From Phycisphaeraceae bacterium (lineage in GTDB: Bacteria; Planctomycetota; Phycisphaerae; Phycisphaerales; UBA1924), in contig JAHBXF010000001.1 in assembly GCA_019636615.1 (NCBI GenBank), positions 1,736,001-1,800,000 on the forward strand: 64,000 nt of DNA, written 5' to 3'. The notes beneath the pieces were generated by a model. The model saw only the letters and a list, made by a program, of their open reading frames with translations. It did no database searches and was not told the origin of the DNA. Numbering within the stretch: the first letter of the stretch is position 1; the number at the start of each line of letters is the position of its first letter. The translations under genes were made by a program, and so were the position numbers. Positions 35,713 to 44,952 of this stretch are shown in pieces.

Positions 35713-36075
35713 ATGCCGGCCGATGAATCACGCGTACGCGTCAAGCGCATCAACAACGTCTCCCAGGTCGAGTTCATCGACCGCGATGTTCTCGACGAGG
35801 GCAACATCCAGGCCATCGAAGAGGAGATCGTGCGGCTGATCGAGGCCGAAGACGCGCCGAGGCTGCTCATCAGTTTCGCGAATGTCGAGCACCTCTCCTC
35901 CGCCGCGCTGGGCCACCTCATCTCCATCAACAACCGAATCCGCGCCCGCGCCGGCCAGTTGCGCCTCGCCAACATCGATCCGCAGATCTACGAGGTCTTC
36001 CTCATCACCCGTCTCAACAAGATCTTCCAGATCCACGAGACCACCGACGAGGCCATGAAGAGCTTCCAGCCCTGA
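35713..36075 (+). CDS. STAS-domain anti-anti-sigma factor
   Basis: 120 residues, ATG at 35713 with AGGAG eight bases upstream; TAGAAT at 35660-35665 is a candidate -10 box. The protein is one STAS domain of the SpoIIAA/RsbV type: 'ISFANVEHLSSAALGHLISI' (53-72) aligns with the DSSGL phosphorylation loop, with Ser62 in the phospho-acceptor position and Leu61 where Asp is usual. It would bind and sequester the kinase/anti-sigma protein encoded next (36131) and release a sigma factor when dephosphorylated. No sigma factor or PP2C phosphatase gene is adjacent. Confidence 0.88.
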   Translation: MPADESRVRVKRINNVSQVEFIDRDVLDEGNIQAIEEEIVRLIEAEDAPRLLISFANVEHLSSAALGHLISINNRIRARAGQLRLANIDPQIYEVFLITRLNKIFQIHETTDEAMKSFQP

Positions 36076-36130
36076 GCCCGCCAGCGGCGTTTTCCAACGC
36101 GCTCGCCCCGGCGCACGCACAAGCGAGGCC

Positions 36131-36580
36131 ATGACGCCCCAACCTCACACCGCCCCCGATCAGGCTCGTCTCTCGGTCGTCAACGACCCCGAGCAGATCC
36201 GGCGCGCTGAGGGGCTCCTGGTCGAAGCCATCGAGCGCCACGCCTACTCCAAGGCCGCGATCTTCGCCATCCGCCTCTCCTTCAACGAGGCGATCTCCAA
36301 CGCCTTCCGCCACGGGCACGCCACCCTGCCGGCTGATCTCCCGGTCTTCTTCAACTACGCCGTCGCCGCCGACCAGGTCCGCATCGAGATCGAAGACCAG
36401 GGCCCGGGCTTTGACCCCAGCACCGTGCCCGATCCCACCCTTGAAGAAAACATCGAGCGCGGTTCAGGGCGTGGCCTGCTCCTCATCCGCTCCTACATGG
36501 CCAGCGCTGAATACAACGCCAAAGGCAATCGGCTGGTGATGGTCTATCAGCGCCCCGGCACTTCACAGGCCGCTTCCTGA
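36131..36580 (+). CDS. RsbW-like anti-sigma serine kinase (HATPase_c)
   Basis: 149 residues, 55 bases after the STAS gene. The GHKL ATPase motifs are clear: the N box 'AIRLSFNEAISNAFRHGH' (about 42-59), the G1 box 'IEDQGPGFDPSTV' (about 91-103) and the 'GSGRGLLLIRSYM' G2 lid (about 116-128). Single-domain proteins of this type bind a sigma factor and phosphorylate their STAS antagonist. The pair therefore forms a partner-switch module. The controlled sigma factor cannot be told from the window. Confidence 0.9.
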   Translation: MTPQPHTAPDQARLSVVNDPEQIRRAEGLLVEAIERHAYSKAAIFAIRLSFNEAISNAFRHGHATLPADLPVFFNYAVAADQVRIEIEDQGPGFDPSTVPDPTLEENIERGSGRGLLLIRSYMASAEYNAKGNRLVMVYQRPGTSQAAS

Positions 36581-36931
36581 AGGGTTACCAGTACCCTCAC
36601 TCCCGTCCGCCCCCTCCCGTCACGAAGTGGGGAGAATTTTACATCGACGAACGGGAACGAATGCGAACAAAGCACGTACACAATGCGTGAACCCCGCGTT
36701 CATCTGCCATGTGGTCGTGTCTTTTCAGTATTCTGCATCTAGATAGAATGATTCCAAGTCGCAAGTGCTCTCTTCGACCCGCAACTCACCCTACATTTAC
36801 CCTGTCGGCGGCCCCAGAGCCTGCGATCGGGCCCATCTTGAAGCCCCACGCCGGCATCGGCCCGCATTGAACCCACGAACCCATCCCGGCGAGAGGGAAC
36901 TTTTCCACCCCTTCGCCCCGGAGCAGACCCC
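36581..36931. promoter_or_regulatory. Upstream region of the Fe-S assembly operon with inverted repeat
   Basis: This 351-base gap is more AT-rich than its surroundings. TAGAAT at 36744-36749 is a candidate -10 box. It overlaps an inverted repeat, ATTCT (36730-36734), the 8-bp palindrome ATCTAGAT (36737-36744) and AGAAT (36745-36749), a possible operator. GGAG lies eight bases before the ATG at 36932. Confidence 0.4.
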
Positions 36932-38182
36932 ATGGCAGCAACACCTCAAGGCACATCCATCTACCTCGATCACGCGGCCACCACCCCCTGCGATCCCCGC
37001 GTCGTCGAGGCCATGCTCCCATACTTCACCACCTTTTTCGGCAACCCCGGCAGCCGCAACCATCGCTTCGGCTGGGAGGCCGAGTCCGCCGTGGATGAGG
37101 CCCGCGAGGCCGTTGCCGCCCTGCTCGGGGCCGACGAGAAGGAAATCATCTTCACGTCGGGCGCAACCGAGGCCAACAACATCGCCATCAAGGGCGGCGC
37201 GTACATGTACGAGAAAGCGCCCGCGGGCTCGGGCCAGTGCCGCGGCCACATCATCTCGTGCACCATCGAGCACAAGGCCGTGCTCGACCCGTGCAAGCGG
37301 CTGCAGAAGGAAGGCTTCGAGGTGACCTTCCTCGAGCCCCCGGCCGACGGCATCATCACCGCCGAGATGGTCAAGGCCGCGATGCGAGAGGACACCATCC
37401 TCGTGAGCATCATGTGGGCCAACAACGAGATCGGCACGATCAACGAAATCCCGCAGATCGGGGCGCTGTGCCACGAGCGCGACGTGCTCTTCCACACCGA
37501 CGCCACGCAGTGGGCCGGCAAAATGCCCGTTGATGTTCAGCGCGACAACATCGATCTGCTCTCGATGTCGGGCCACAAGATCTACGGGCCCAAGGGCGTG
37601 GGCGCGCTCTACGTGCGCCGCCGCCGCCCCCGCGTGCGACTGCAGGCACTCATGGACGGCGGCGGGCAGGAGCGGGGCTTCCGCCCCGGCACCCTCAACG
37701 TGACGGGCATCGTCGGCCTCGGCGCGGCCGCGCGCATCGCCCGCGAGCAGATGGACGCCGACGCCCAGCGCCTGCTGGCCCTTCGCCGCAGGCTCGAAGA
37801 GCGGATCACGTCGCGTCTAACCAACATCCAGGTCAACGGACACGCCGAGAAGCGGCTGCCGCACATCAGCAACATCTCCTTCGCCTTTGTCGAGGGTGAA
37901 AGCCTGATGATGGCCTGCAAGGACATCGCCGTCTCATCCGGCTCGGCCTGCACCAGCGCCAGCCTTGAACCCAGTTACGTGCTCAAGGGTCTGGGCGTCG
38001 GCGACGAACTCGCCCACTCATCCCTGCGCATGAGCCTTGGGCGCGGCACCACCCAGGCCGAAGTAGACCACGCCGCCGACCTCATCGTCGAATCCGTCAA
38101 GCGGTTGCGCGAACTCTCACCCCTCTTCGACATGTACAACGAGGGGATCGACCTTTCCAAGGTGGAGTGGGGCCACCACTGA
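36932..38182 (+). CDS. Cysteine desulfurase (NifS/IscS class)
   Basis: 416 residues. The enzyme is PLP-dependent; it removes sulfur from cysteine as persulfide for Fe-S cluster building. Landmarks: '[18 protein letters not shown]' (11-28), '[10 protein letters not shown]' (74-83), 'TDATQWAGK' (189-197), the PLP lysine K216 in [10 protein letters not shown], 'RPGTLNV' (251-257) and the persulfide Cys340 in SSGSACTS. The longer loop around Cys340 marks group I (IscS/NifS) rather than SufS. It is the first gene of iscS-iscU-iscA. The C-terminal extension ('[16 protein letters not shown]') resembles eukaryotic and alphaproteobacterial IscS tails. Confidence 0.94.
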   Translation: MAATPQGTSIYLDHAATTPCDPRVVEAMLPYFTTFFGNPGSRNHRFGWEAESAVDEAREAVAALLGADEKEIIFTSGATEANNIAIKGGAYMYEKAPAGSGQCRGHIISCTIEHKAVLDPCKRLQKEGFEVTFLEPPADGIITAEMVKAAMREDTILVSIMWANNEIGTINEIPQIGALCHERDVLFHTDATQWAGKMPVDVQRDNIDLLSMSGHKIYGPKGVGALYVRRRRPRVRLQALMDGGGQERGFRPGTLNVTGIVGLGAAARIAREQMDADAQRLLALRRRLEERITSRLTNIQVNGHAEKRLPHISNISFAFVEGESLMMACKDIAVSSGSACTSASLEPSYVLKGLGVGDELAHSSLRMSLGRGTTQAEVDHAADLIVESVKRLRELSPLFDMYNEGIDLSKVEWGHH

Positions 38183-38287
38183 ACAGCACCGCAAGTTCCC
38201 CCTCTTTCTCGTGACGGCAAAGACACCTTCTGATAGCACACCCGCCCGCGACCAACCCCACGGGCTCAGATCAACGCGGAGAAGACC

Positions 38288-38716
38288 ATGGCGTACGGAC
38301 CCAAAATCATCGACCACTACGAGAACCCCCGCAACGTCGGCACCTTCGGCACACAGGCCGATATCAAAGCCCGCAAGGATGTCGGCGTCGGCCTGGTGGG
38401 CGCCCCCGAGTGCGGCGACGTGATGCAACTCCAGATCAAGGTTGACCAGGCCACCGGCAAGATCCAGGACGCCAAGTTCAAGTGCTTCGGCTGCGGCTCG
38501 GCCATCGCCAGCAGTTCACTCGCCACCGAGTGGCTCAAGGGCAAGTCTCTCGACGAGGGCCTGGCCATCAAGAACACCCAGATCGTCGAAGAACTCGACC
38601 TGCCCCCCGTCAAGATCCACTGCTCGGTGCTGGCCGAAGACGCCATCCGCGCCGCCATCGCCGACTACAAAGTCAAGAACGGCCTGGCCGTTGAGCAGGA
38701 AGCCGGCACCCACTGA
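38288..38716 (+). CDS. iscU: Fe-S cluster scaffold protein IscU
   Basis: 142 residues, with GGAG seven bases before the ATG. The three cluster-ligand cysteines are Cys42 (APECGD), Cys66 (KFKCFGCGSA) and Cys112 (IHCSVLAED), and the usual Asp follows Cys42. The chaperone-binding LPPVK motif is present at 105-109 ('LDLPPVKI'), so the protein should interact with an HscA-type Hsp70 although no hscA or hscB gene is present here. It accepts sulfur from the desulfurase and assembles [2Fe-2S] clusters. Confidence 0.95.
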   Translation: MAYGPKIIDHYENPRNVGTFGTQADIKARKDVGVGLVGAPECGDVMQLQIKVDQATGKIQDAKFKCFGCGSAIASSSLATEWLKGKSLDEGLAIKNTQIVEELDLPPVKIHCSVLAEDAIRAAIADYKVKNGLAVEQEAGTH

Positions 38717-38825
38717 CGAGGATGGGGGGGGTGGGGGGCATTCACCCTCCTTGTCCGCACCGCGCCCGACAGCCAACAATCACACGCCCGCCCGTTCCTG
38801 AAACACCACCCGAAAGCGAGTTGAG

Positions 38826-39197
38826 ATGTCAACCACAAGCACAACCGAGAACCAGACCGAGAACCTCTCGGTCATCCTCACCGAGACCGCGGCCCGAGAG
38901 ATCAGGACCATCATCGAGCGAGAAGAACTCGACGCCTCGAAGGTCTGTCTGCGCGTCGGCGTGAAGGGCGGGGGGTGCTCGGGTTTCAGTTACCTGCTCG
39001 ACCTCACCGAAACCCAGAAGGAAACCGACGAGGTCTTCGAGCAGCACGGCATCCGCATCGTCTGCGACCCCAAGAGCCTGCTCTACCTCGCCGGCGTCAC
39101 GGTTGACTTCCGCGACGAACTCATGGGCCGCGGGTTTGTTTTCAACAACCCCAACGCCACCAGCACCTGCGGCTGCGGTTCCAGTTTCCGGGCCTGA
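38826..39197 (+). CDS. A-type Fe-S carrier (IscA/HesB family)
   Basis: 123 residues. The family cysteines are Cys51 (GGGCSG), Cys115 and Cys117 (STCGCGSSF). 'ILTETAAREIRTIIE' (17-31) and 'VTVDFRDELMGRGFVFNNPNA' (91-111) match IscA/ErpA. It carries iron or clusters from IscU to target enzymes. The N-terminal 15 residues (Ser/Thr/Asn/Glu) are an unstructured extension. It is the last gene of the operon; no ferredoxin, HscA, HscB or IscR gene follows. Confidence 0.93.
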   Translation: MSTTSTTENQTENLSVILTETAAREIRTIIEREELDASKVCLRVGVKGGGCSGFSYLLDLTETQKETDEVFEQHGIRIVCDPKSLLYLAGVTVDFRDELMGRGFVFNNPNATSTCGCGSSFRA

Positions 39198-39441
39198 GCC
39201 GTTCACCGCACCAAACCGGCGAACCTCTCACCCACCCCCGCCGCGCACGCCCTCCCGCCCCTTCGGGTGCCCGGGCGGCTGCCGCCACCCGCAATTGCCC
39301 GCCCCGGCCTTGGCCGCCGGGAGGGTTGCTCGCTACGATCACCCCTTCCCGGGAAGGCCGCCCAGCCTTGCCGGAACCACCGAACGCGCGGCGGCCCCTG
39401 GCCCGCCGCTTTTTCCCGACAGGGATCCGCGTTCTTTCGCC

Positions 39442-39533
39442 GGAGAGATGGCCGAGCGGCTGAAGGCGACGGTTTGCTAAACCGTTATACGGGTAATTAG
39501 CCTGTATCGAGGGTTCGAATCCCTCTCTCTCCG
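39442..39533 (+). tRNA. tRNA-Ser (GCU anticodon)
   Basis: The acceptor stem GGAGAGA (39442-39448) pairs with TCTCTCC (39526-39532), with discriminator G at 39533. The anticodon loop TTGCTAA holds GCT at 39476-39478. A long variable arm (about 39486-39510) and the T-loop GGTTCGAATCC support a class II serine tRNA reading AGC/AGU. CCA is not encoded. Confidence 0.95.
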
Positions 39534-39560
39534 CTTTACGTGGGCTTGCCCCGCGCCAGA

Positions 39561-41198
39561 ATGTCCGTTGCTTGGGTTCATCGGCTGACGGCGCTCGGCG
39601 TCGCCCTCGCGGCGGCGGTTGCTGCAACCGCCCAGACGCGCCACCCCGTTCATTTCGAGATTCTCCAGCAGACCACACTCGGCCAGTCGGTCTATGTGCT
39701 CGGCGATGCCGCCGAACTGGGCGCGTGGGACATCACCCGCGCTGTCAAACTTGAACCCTCGGCCTATCCCATCTGGTCGGCGACGGTGAGCCTTCCGGCC
39801 GGCCTCGATTACTCATACCGCTATTACCTTCGTTCCGACGCCCCCGCAGACCAGCGGCTGGCCACGAACGGCGCACCCGTCGGGGTGGTGTTGAGCGCCA
39901 GCACCCCGCCCGACCCCGCCGCCCATGAACGGCAGGCCCTCGTCACCCTCTCGACCAAGGCCGCGCCGGTGCTGCACTGGCGGGCCATCGGCAGCGCAGA
40001 CTCTTTTGTGCCCGCGCCCATGATCGAGATCGGCCCCGGGCGCACCGCCGGTGAGCGACGCTGGCTCGCGCTCGACATCGGCCACGCTTCGCGCGGCATG
40101 GAGTTTTACATCACCGCCTTGGACGGCAGCGGGCGAGAGCCTTCCGCGGGCGTCTATACCTCGCGCCTCGCGGCGGCCCACCTCCAGAACGGCGGGCTCT
40201 TCGCCTACACGCCGGCGGCCCAGATCGCGGCCCCGCGAAAAGACTATGCCCCCGCCAACCCGCCGAGCATCTTCTCGACCAACCTGCAGCAGACACGCCG
40301 TTACCGCGTGCTGCTGCCGCGCGGCTACGACGCGCACACCCAGCGGTCATACCCGGTTGTCTACATGCACGACGGCCAGAACGTCTTTGATGTCGGCCCG
40401 TTCGGCACGTGGGCGGCGGATTCGGCCGCGTCGGCGATGACCGCCGCGGGCCGCATGCGAGAGTGCATCATCGTGGGCATCGACAACACCTCCACACGTC
40501 TGAGCGACTATCAGCCGCCCGAAGACAACGGGCGCGCCGATGCTTACGCCGCGTTCATCCACGACGAACTGATGCCCGTGATCGATGCCAACTACCGCAC
40601 CCTCACCGGCGCGGCCAACACCGGGGCCATCGGCAGCAGCATGGGTGGTGTTGTGTCGCTCTACATGGGCTGGCATCAGCCCCAGCGTTTCGCGCGGGTG
40701 GGCGCACTCTCGGGCGCGTGGACGGTCACGCAACTCGACGAGCGGGTGGGGGCGCAGGCCGCGCCGGAGATCCGCCTGTGGATCGACAGCGGCGACTCGG
40801 GCACGTCGAGCGATAACTACTGGCCCACCTATACCCTGCGTGACAGGCTCATGCGCCCCGCGCGGCCGGGCGGGGCTATGCCCCTCTTCGACACCCTGCG
40901 GCACACGGTGGGCTTTCAGCAGCAGCACAACGAGGCCGCGTGGGCCTCGCGCATCGGCGAGGTCTTCGCGTACCTCTTCCCCGCTGCCGAGGAAGAGAAC
41001 CCGCTGCGGACACTGGCCACGGGCGAACGCTTCGATGCGGACGCGGACGGACGCGTGGGGATCGATGATCTGTACGCCCAGCACCAGCAGTCACCGCTCG
41101 ATGTCAACGCCGACGGAGAGATCGACACGCACGACGCCAACGCGCTGCGGTCGGTGCTGCGGCGCGGCGAGCGTGCCTCGATGATCGCGCCGCGCTGA
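39561..41198 (+). CDS. Secreted CBM20-esterase with C-terminal dockerin-like EF-hands
   Basis: 545 residues from the ATG at 39561. A signal peptide (1-25, ending ATAQT) precedes a starch-binding CBM20 domain ('VHFEILQQTTLGQSVYVLGDAAELGAWD' in part, 30-57). An Esterase D/enterochelin-esterase-like alpha/beta hydrolase follows: 'YRVLLPRGYD', 'YPVVYMHDGQNVF' and the nucleophile Ser360 in GSSMGG. The C-terminus has two EF-hand-like loops, DADADGRVGIDD and DVNADGEIDTHD, as in dockerins, but lacks the terminal Cys of the other tagged proteins here. It probably hydrolyses an ester on, or bound to, an alpha-glucan. The loops would bind calcium. Confidence 0.87.
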   Translation: MSVAWVHRLTALGVALAAAVAATAQTRHPVHFEILQQTTLGQSVYVLGDAAELGAWDITRAVKLEPSAYPIWSATVSLPAGLDYSYRYYLRSDAPADQRLATNGAPVGVVLSASTPPDPAAHERQALVTLSTKAAPVLHWRAIGSADSFVPAPMIEIGPGRTAGERRWLALDIGHASRGMEFYITALDGSGREPSAGVYTSRLAAAHLQNGGLFAYTPAAQIAAPRKDYAPANPPSIFSTNLQQTRRYRVLLPRGYDAHTQRSYPVVYMHDGQNVFDVGPFGTWAADSAASAMTAAGRMRECIIVGIDNTSTRLSDYQPPEDNGRADAYAAFIHDELMPVIDANYRTLTGAANTGAIGSSMGGVVSLYMGWHQPQRFARVGALSGAWTVTQLDERVGAQAAPEIRLWIDSGDSGTSSDNYWPTYTLRDRLMRPARPGGAMPLFDTLRHTVGFQQQHNEAAWASRIGEVFAYLFPAAEEENPLRTLATGERFDADADGRVGIDDLYAQHQQSPLDVNADGEIDTHDANALRSVLRRGERASMIAPR

Positions 41199-41244
41199 GT
41201 CTGCCGCCGCCCTCGCGCCGCCCGCCGTAGACTCTGAACCCACC

Positions 41245-41703
41245 ATGATCAGCATCATCCAGCGCGTGTCAGAGGCCGCGGTGCACGTCGAGGGCGAGTG
41301 TGTCGGCCGCATCGAGCGGGGCCTGCTTGTGCTGCTGGGTGTGCACGCCGCAGACACCGACGCCGACGCGCAGTGGATGGCCCGCAAGATCGGTGCGCTG
41401 CGCATCTTCACAGACGACGCGGGGAAGATGAACCGATCCGTGCTCGACGAGCGGGGCGGCGTGCTGCTGGTCTCCAACTTCACGCTGTGCGCCGATACAA
41501 ACCGCGGCAACCGCCCGGGCTTTGATCGGGCGATGCGGCCAGAGGCGGCCCTGCCGCTGGTTGAGCGCGTGGGCGAACTGCTCGCGGCGCAGGGTGTGCC
41601 GGTGGAGCGGGGGCGCTTTGGCGCATCGATGCGGGTATCGCTGGTGAACGAGGGGCCGGTGACGATCGTGCTGGATTCTGCCCGTGCGCGCGAAGCACAC
41701 TGA
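41245..41703 (+). CDS. dtd: D-aminoacyl-tRNA deacylase
   Basis: 152 residues. DTD removes D-amino acids (and Gly) mischarged on tRNA. The two family motifs are 'LLVSNFTLCADTNRGNRPGF' (about 74-93) and 'GRFGASMRVSLVNEGPVTIVLDS' in part (125-146), holding the Gly-cisPro GPVT. The length is normal. TAGACT lies 11 bases before the ATG at 41245. It is convergent with the large secreted protein gene, eight bases away. Confidence 0.95.
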   Translation: MISIIQRVSEAAVHVEGECVGRIERGLLVLLGVHAADTDADAQWMARKIGALRIFTDDAGKMNRSVLDERGGVLLVSNFTLCADTNRGNRPGFDRAMRPEAALPLVERVGELLAAQGVPVERGRFGASMRVSLVNEGPVTIVLDSARAREAH

Positions 41704-41711
41704 ACGAGGGG

Positions 41712-44666
41712 TCAGCAACCGCCGTTCTCCCACGCGAGAAAGAAGACGCGGACATCTTCTCCATCGACACCTCCGTCGCGGTTCACATCGGCCTCGCAGT
41801 CGCCCGCTTCCCACGTCATATAGAAAGCGTCGATGTCTTCACCGTCGATGCCGCCGTCGCTATTGAAATCGGCCGGGCAGTCGCGGCACGCGCACAGCGT
41901 CAGGGGCGCGGGCTCGCTGATGATCTCGCCGCAGTCGTTGGCAACGACAAGCGTGTACATGCCCGTGTGGGCGGCTTTCGCGCCCGAGATGACAAGGGTG
42001 GCATCGTCCGCGCCGGAGATAACCCCGCTGAAGGCGTCTGGCCCATTGCTCAGCGGCGCACCGTTAAAGTGCCAGCGCATGGTGACATCGCCGGGGGAGG
42101 CAACGGCTTCGATCACAGCCGATCCGTCGAGACACCCGTGTGTCACGGCCGGTTGCTCAAGGAAGAGAGGCTTTGTCGGCGCCGCGGCGGAGAGGGCGAG
42201 CCAGAGGGACTCAGCGCCCGGCACCAGAAACGCGCCCCATCCCGCGGGGTGGTGATCGAAGCAGGCGGGACCAAAGTCGCCGTCGATGAGCGACGCGATG
42301 ACGGATTCGATGGAACTCGCCGCGGGCGGCTCAAAGCCGGGCTCAATCTTGCCGCCGATCTCGCCGCTGATGGTGATGTGGCCGCTGGCCGCGAGGCTCC
42401 CGTGCTGCGCGGGCTCCAGCCCCGCAACGCCGAATCGGAGCGTGCTCGACTCGCCGAGAAGCACATCGCCGACGACATCGAGCGAGCCGGCGATGCCCTC
42501 GCCGGCCGACAGCTCTAATGTGCCGTTGACCGTAAGCAGGCCGGTGGCGGGGGTGATCGCGAAGGCCCGGCTGTTCAAGCGCAGCGTGCCCTCGATGCGT
42601 TCGAAGTCGTACATGCCGCCGGTGGGCAGTGTGCTCAGGTGCATGGCCGCGCCCTCTCCGAGGGTTTTGGGGCGCCGCGTGCCGAAGTTCATCACGCCGC
42701 CGGAGGCGATCCAGGTGCCGGCTGTCAGCGTGTGTGTCGTGGCGTCGTAGTTGACGAGATTCGTGATGGTGATGGCGACGGTGCCGGCACGTGCTTCGAA
42801 CGTGCCGAGGTTTTCGAAAGTCCCTGCGTTGGTGATGATGAGCGACCGCCCCGGACGCGAGTGCACGATGCGGCCGTAGTTGGTGAGGCGATTCCCAGCA
42901 AGAATATTCATTTGCGCGTCATGGTTGTAGTCAGGCTCGGCGAGGAGTGAGATCCCCGGGGCGATAATCAGGTGAGTATCGTTATTGAGGAAGAGACCAG
43001 CGCCTCGTAGAGAAGACTTGTTGAGCAGGATCGTTCCGTTGCCCAGAATGAAGACCTGTCCACCCGTGCTCGCGATCAGGGCACCAGGCGAACTGCACAG
43101 GCTCGTGCTCACCCTGCTGCCCGTGTCGATGGTGATGTCGTTGAGCAGTGTGAGCGAGTTGATGATGGCCACGCTCCCGCATATCAGTGTGAGCGGGTGG
43201 GCAAGAGTGACGTCGGTCCAGGCAGCACCGACCGCGGTGTACGGCAAGCCGTCTTGGGGCGGCCCGAGGTAGCCGCCGGTGAGGCTCGGCAGGTGCACAA
43301 AGGAGTCGGCGGATTCTCGCCAGATGCGTCCCAAGGTGATGGTGTTCATGGGTATCTGGGGCTGGACTGTGCAGCGGCCGCCCGCGTAGAGAAGGCCGTT
43401 GTTCACAAATGAGCCCGCGCCTAGGATCCGAACAGTGCCCGTGGTCGATGTTGACGATGTTGCAACGATCGTGCCGTGGTTGGTGAGGCGAGCGCCCTGG
43501 ACGGCTTCGATAATGAGCGAGCCGCCCTGTGAAAACTCACCGACGATCGAGAACCCGGTCTCGGTGTGCACATGGGCACCGGCGGTCAGAAACAACCCCT
43601 GCCCCGAGTGCCTCGGGATCAACCGCCCCGCACCCCTGAACCAGTGCTCACCGGCATGAACCAGGATGCTCGGTGCAGTGCAAGGCTCCGTCGAACGGGC
43701 ATCAAGGTCTACCCCGGGCAGGATCGTCAGGTCGCCATCGATTGTGATCGTGCGGCACAACGTCAGCGAGATGGGTGCGCCCAGCGTGAGGTTTGTCCAG
43801 GTGACATTCTCGTCTACGACATAGGGCTGCCCGTCGACGGTGGGGGTCAGCGTCCCGCCGTGAAGGTTGGGCAGCGTCACTACGCCGCCGCGTTGTTCAA
43901 CAGCGCCGACGTCGCTGGCGTTCATCGTGCCGCGGAGAGAAATGTCCGTCTTGGTGGCGCCGGTCGTGAGCAGCAAGCCATCGTTGGCGAAGAACCCATC
44001 CGCCTGGATGATGAGCGTTCGCTGCCAGACATTGCTGCGGATGAGGCCCTCGTTGATGAGGTTGGCTCCGGGGCGCACGAGCACCCCCACGCTGGCAGGC
44101 GACGCCGCCGGGCCCGTGGTCACAGTGGCGTCGGGGCCGATCGTGACGATGCCCTGATCCACTTCGATGGTCCGAGTCGCCGGGCGTATGAGCGAGATTA
44201 CGCCGTTGCCGCTGATGGACTGCTCGGTGCCGGCGAAGATCAGGCCCGGCGAGTTGCACTGCGTGTTGTCGATGGTGATTGTCGCTGCGTTCAACAGTTC
44301 GACTCCACCGGAAACAGTCAGTGTGCCGCACGGGCCGATCTGTACCGCGCGTGCGGTAGAGAGGTGGTGGATGGTCAACGTGCCAGAGAACTGGATCAGC
44401 GGTGCGCCCGCATCGGCTGGCACGAAGCAGGAATCACCCGGGCCTGGAACCCGCGGCGGAGACCAGTTGCTTGCCTGTGAGAAGGTCAAGCCATCGCCCA
44501 GGCCCGTCCATGTCAGGTCATCGGCGCGGGTTGATGCGCCCGCGAGACACAGGGCGACGAGCGCCACAAGCATGAACCGGGCGAACAACACGCTGGTCGA
44601 GCGGGGCACGCAGCGCACGAGCATTCGTGCCAGACTCAGACAGACATGAATTCGTGCGGGGTGCAT
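41712..44666 (-). CDS. Large secreted beta-helix/autotransporter-type repeat protein with Ig-like domain and GC-type dockerin tail
   Basis: 984 residues from the ATG at 44666. I chose it because GGAG is 10 bases upstream and the leader then ends in a hydrophobic core (FMLVALVALCLAGAS). The next 750 residues are a repeat array with recurring 'xxLxNxGTIxxxSxxSxxGTVRILGAGSFVNNGLL' features and 'FSQASNWSPPRVPGPGDSCFVP' at the front, typical of extracellular beta-solenoids. An Ig-like domain ('VTMRWHFNGAPLSNG', 'HTGMYTLVVANDCGE') and the dockerin-like tail 'CPADFNSDGGIDGED...DVNRDGGVDGED...NGGC' end it. It is probably a cell-surface or shed adhesin or filament. GC content is lower than in flanking genes. 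No terminator was found. Confidence 0.85.
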   Translation of the reverse strand: MHPARIHVCLSLARMLVRCVPRSTSVLFARFMLVALVALCLAGASTRADDLTWTGLGDGLTFSQASNWSPPRVPGPGDSCFVPADAGAPLIQFSGTLTIHHLSTARAVQIGPCGTLTVSGGVELLNAATITIDNTQCNSPGLIFAGTEQSISGNGVISLIRPATRTIEVDQGIVTIGPDATVTTGPAASPASVGVLVRPGANLINEGLIRSNVWQRTLIIQADGFFANDGLLLTTGATKTDISLRGTMNASDVGAVEQRGGVVTLPNLHGGTLTPTVDGQPYVVDENVTWTNLTLGAPISLTLCRTITIDGDLTILPGVDLDARSTEPCTAPSILVHAGEHWFRGAGRLIPRHSGQGLFLTAGAHVHTETGFSIVGEFSQGGSLIIEAVQGARLTNHGTIVATSSTSTTGTVRILGAGSFVNNGLLYAGGRCTVQPQIPMNTITLGRIWRESADSFVHLPSLTGGYLGPPQDGLPYTAVGAAWTDVTLAHPLTLICGSVAIINSLTLLNDITIDTGSRVSTSLCSSPGALIASTGGQVFILGNGTILLNKSSLRGAGLFLNNDTHLIIAPGISLLAEPDYNHDAQMNILAGNRLTNYGRIVHSRPGRSLIITNAGTFENLGTFEARAGTVAITITNLVNYDATTHTLTAGTWIASGGVMNFGTRRPKTLGEGAAMHLSTLPTGGMYDFERIEGTLRLNSRAFAITPATGLLTVNGTLELSAGEGIAGSLDVVGDVLLGESSTLRFGVAGLEPAQHGSLAASGHITISGEIGGKIEPGFEPPAASSIESVIASLIDGDFGPACFDHHPAGWGAFLVPGAESLWLALSAAAPTKPLFLEQPAVTHGCLDGSAVIEAVASPGDVTMRWHFNGAPLSNGPDAFSGVISGADDATLVISGAKAAHTGMYTLVVANDCGEIISEPAPLTLCACRDCPADFNSDGGIDGEDIDAFYMTWEAGDCEADVNRDGGVDGEDVRVFFLAWENGGC

Positions 44667-44889
44667 CACGGGGTGTCTCCATCGAATGAATCGAGCCCGC
44701 CGCACGAGAACCGGACGGCACAACCCCTGAAGCAAGGTTCGCAAAGTGGGGGCTGCTCAAGAATCAGTCACCAGAATACCACATCGGTTGCGGCCACACA
44801 AAGGCACTTGGTGCGAAATTGGTCATTTTTCTCTTCGTGCCGGCGAGCGTGCCTGTGGTCGATGATGCGTCATGGTGTGCAGTGAAACA

Positions 44890-44917
44890 AAAAGCCCCGG
44901 GGCGATGCCCCGGGGCT
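44890..44917 (-). terminator. Rho-independent terminator of the DEAD-box helicase gene
   Basis: An 11-bp stem, AGCCCCGGGGC (44893-44903) with GCCCCGGGGCT (44907-44917), is followed on the minus strand by TTTTTGTTTC. It lies about 35 bases past the stop codon. Confidence 0.88.
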
Positions 44918-44952
44918 GATGAATCACTCATGTTCGGAATTTGTGCAGTGTG

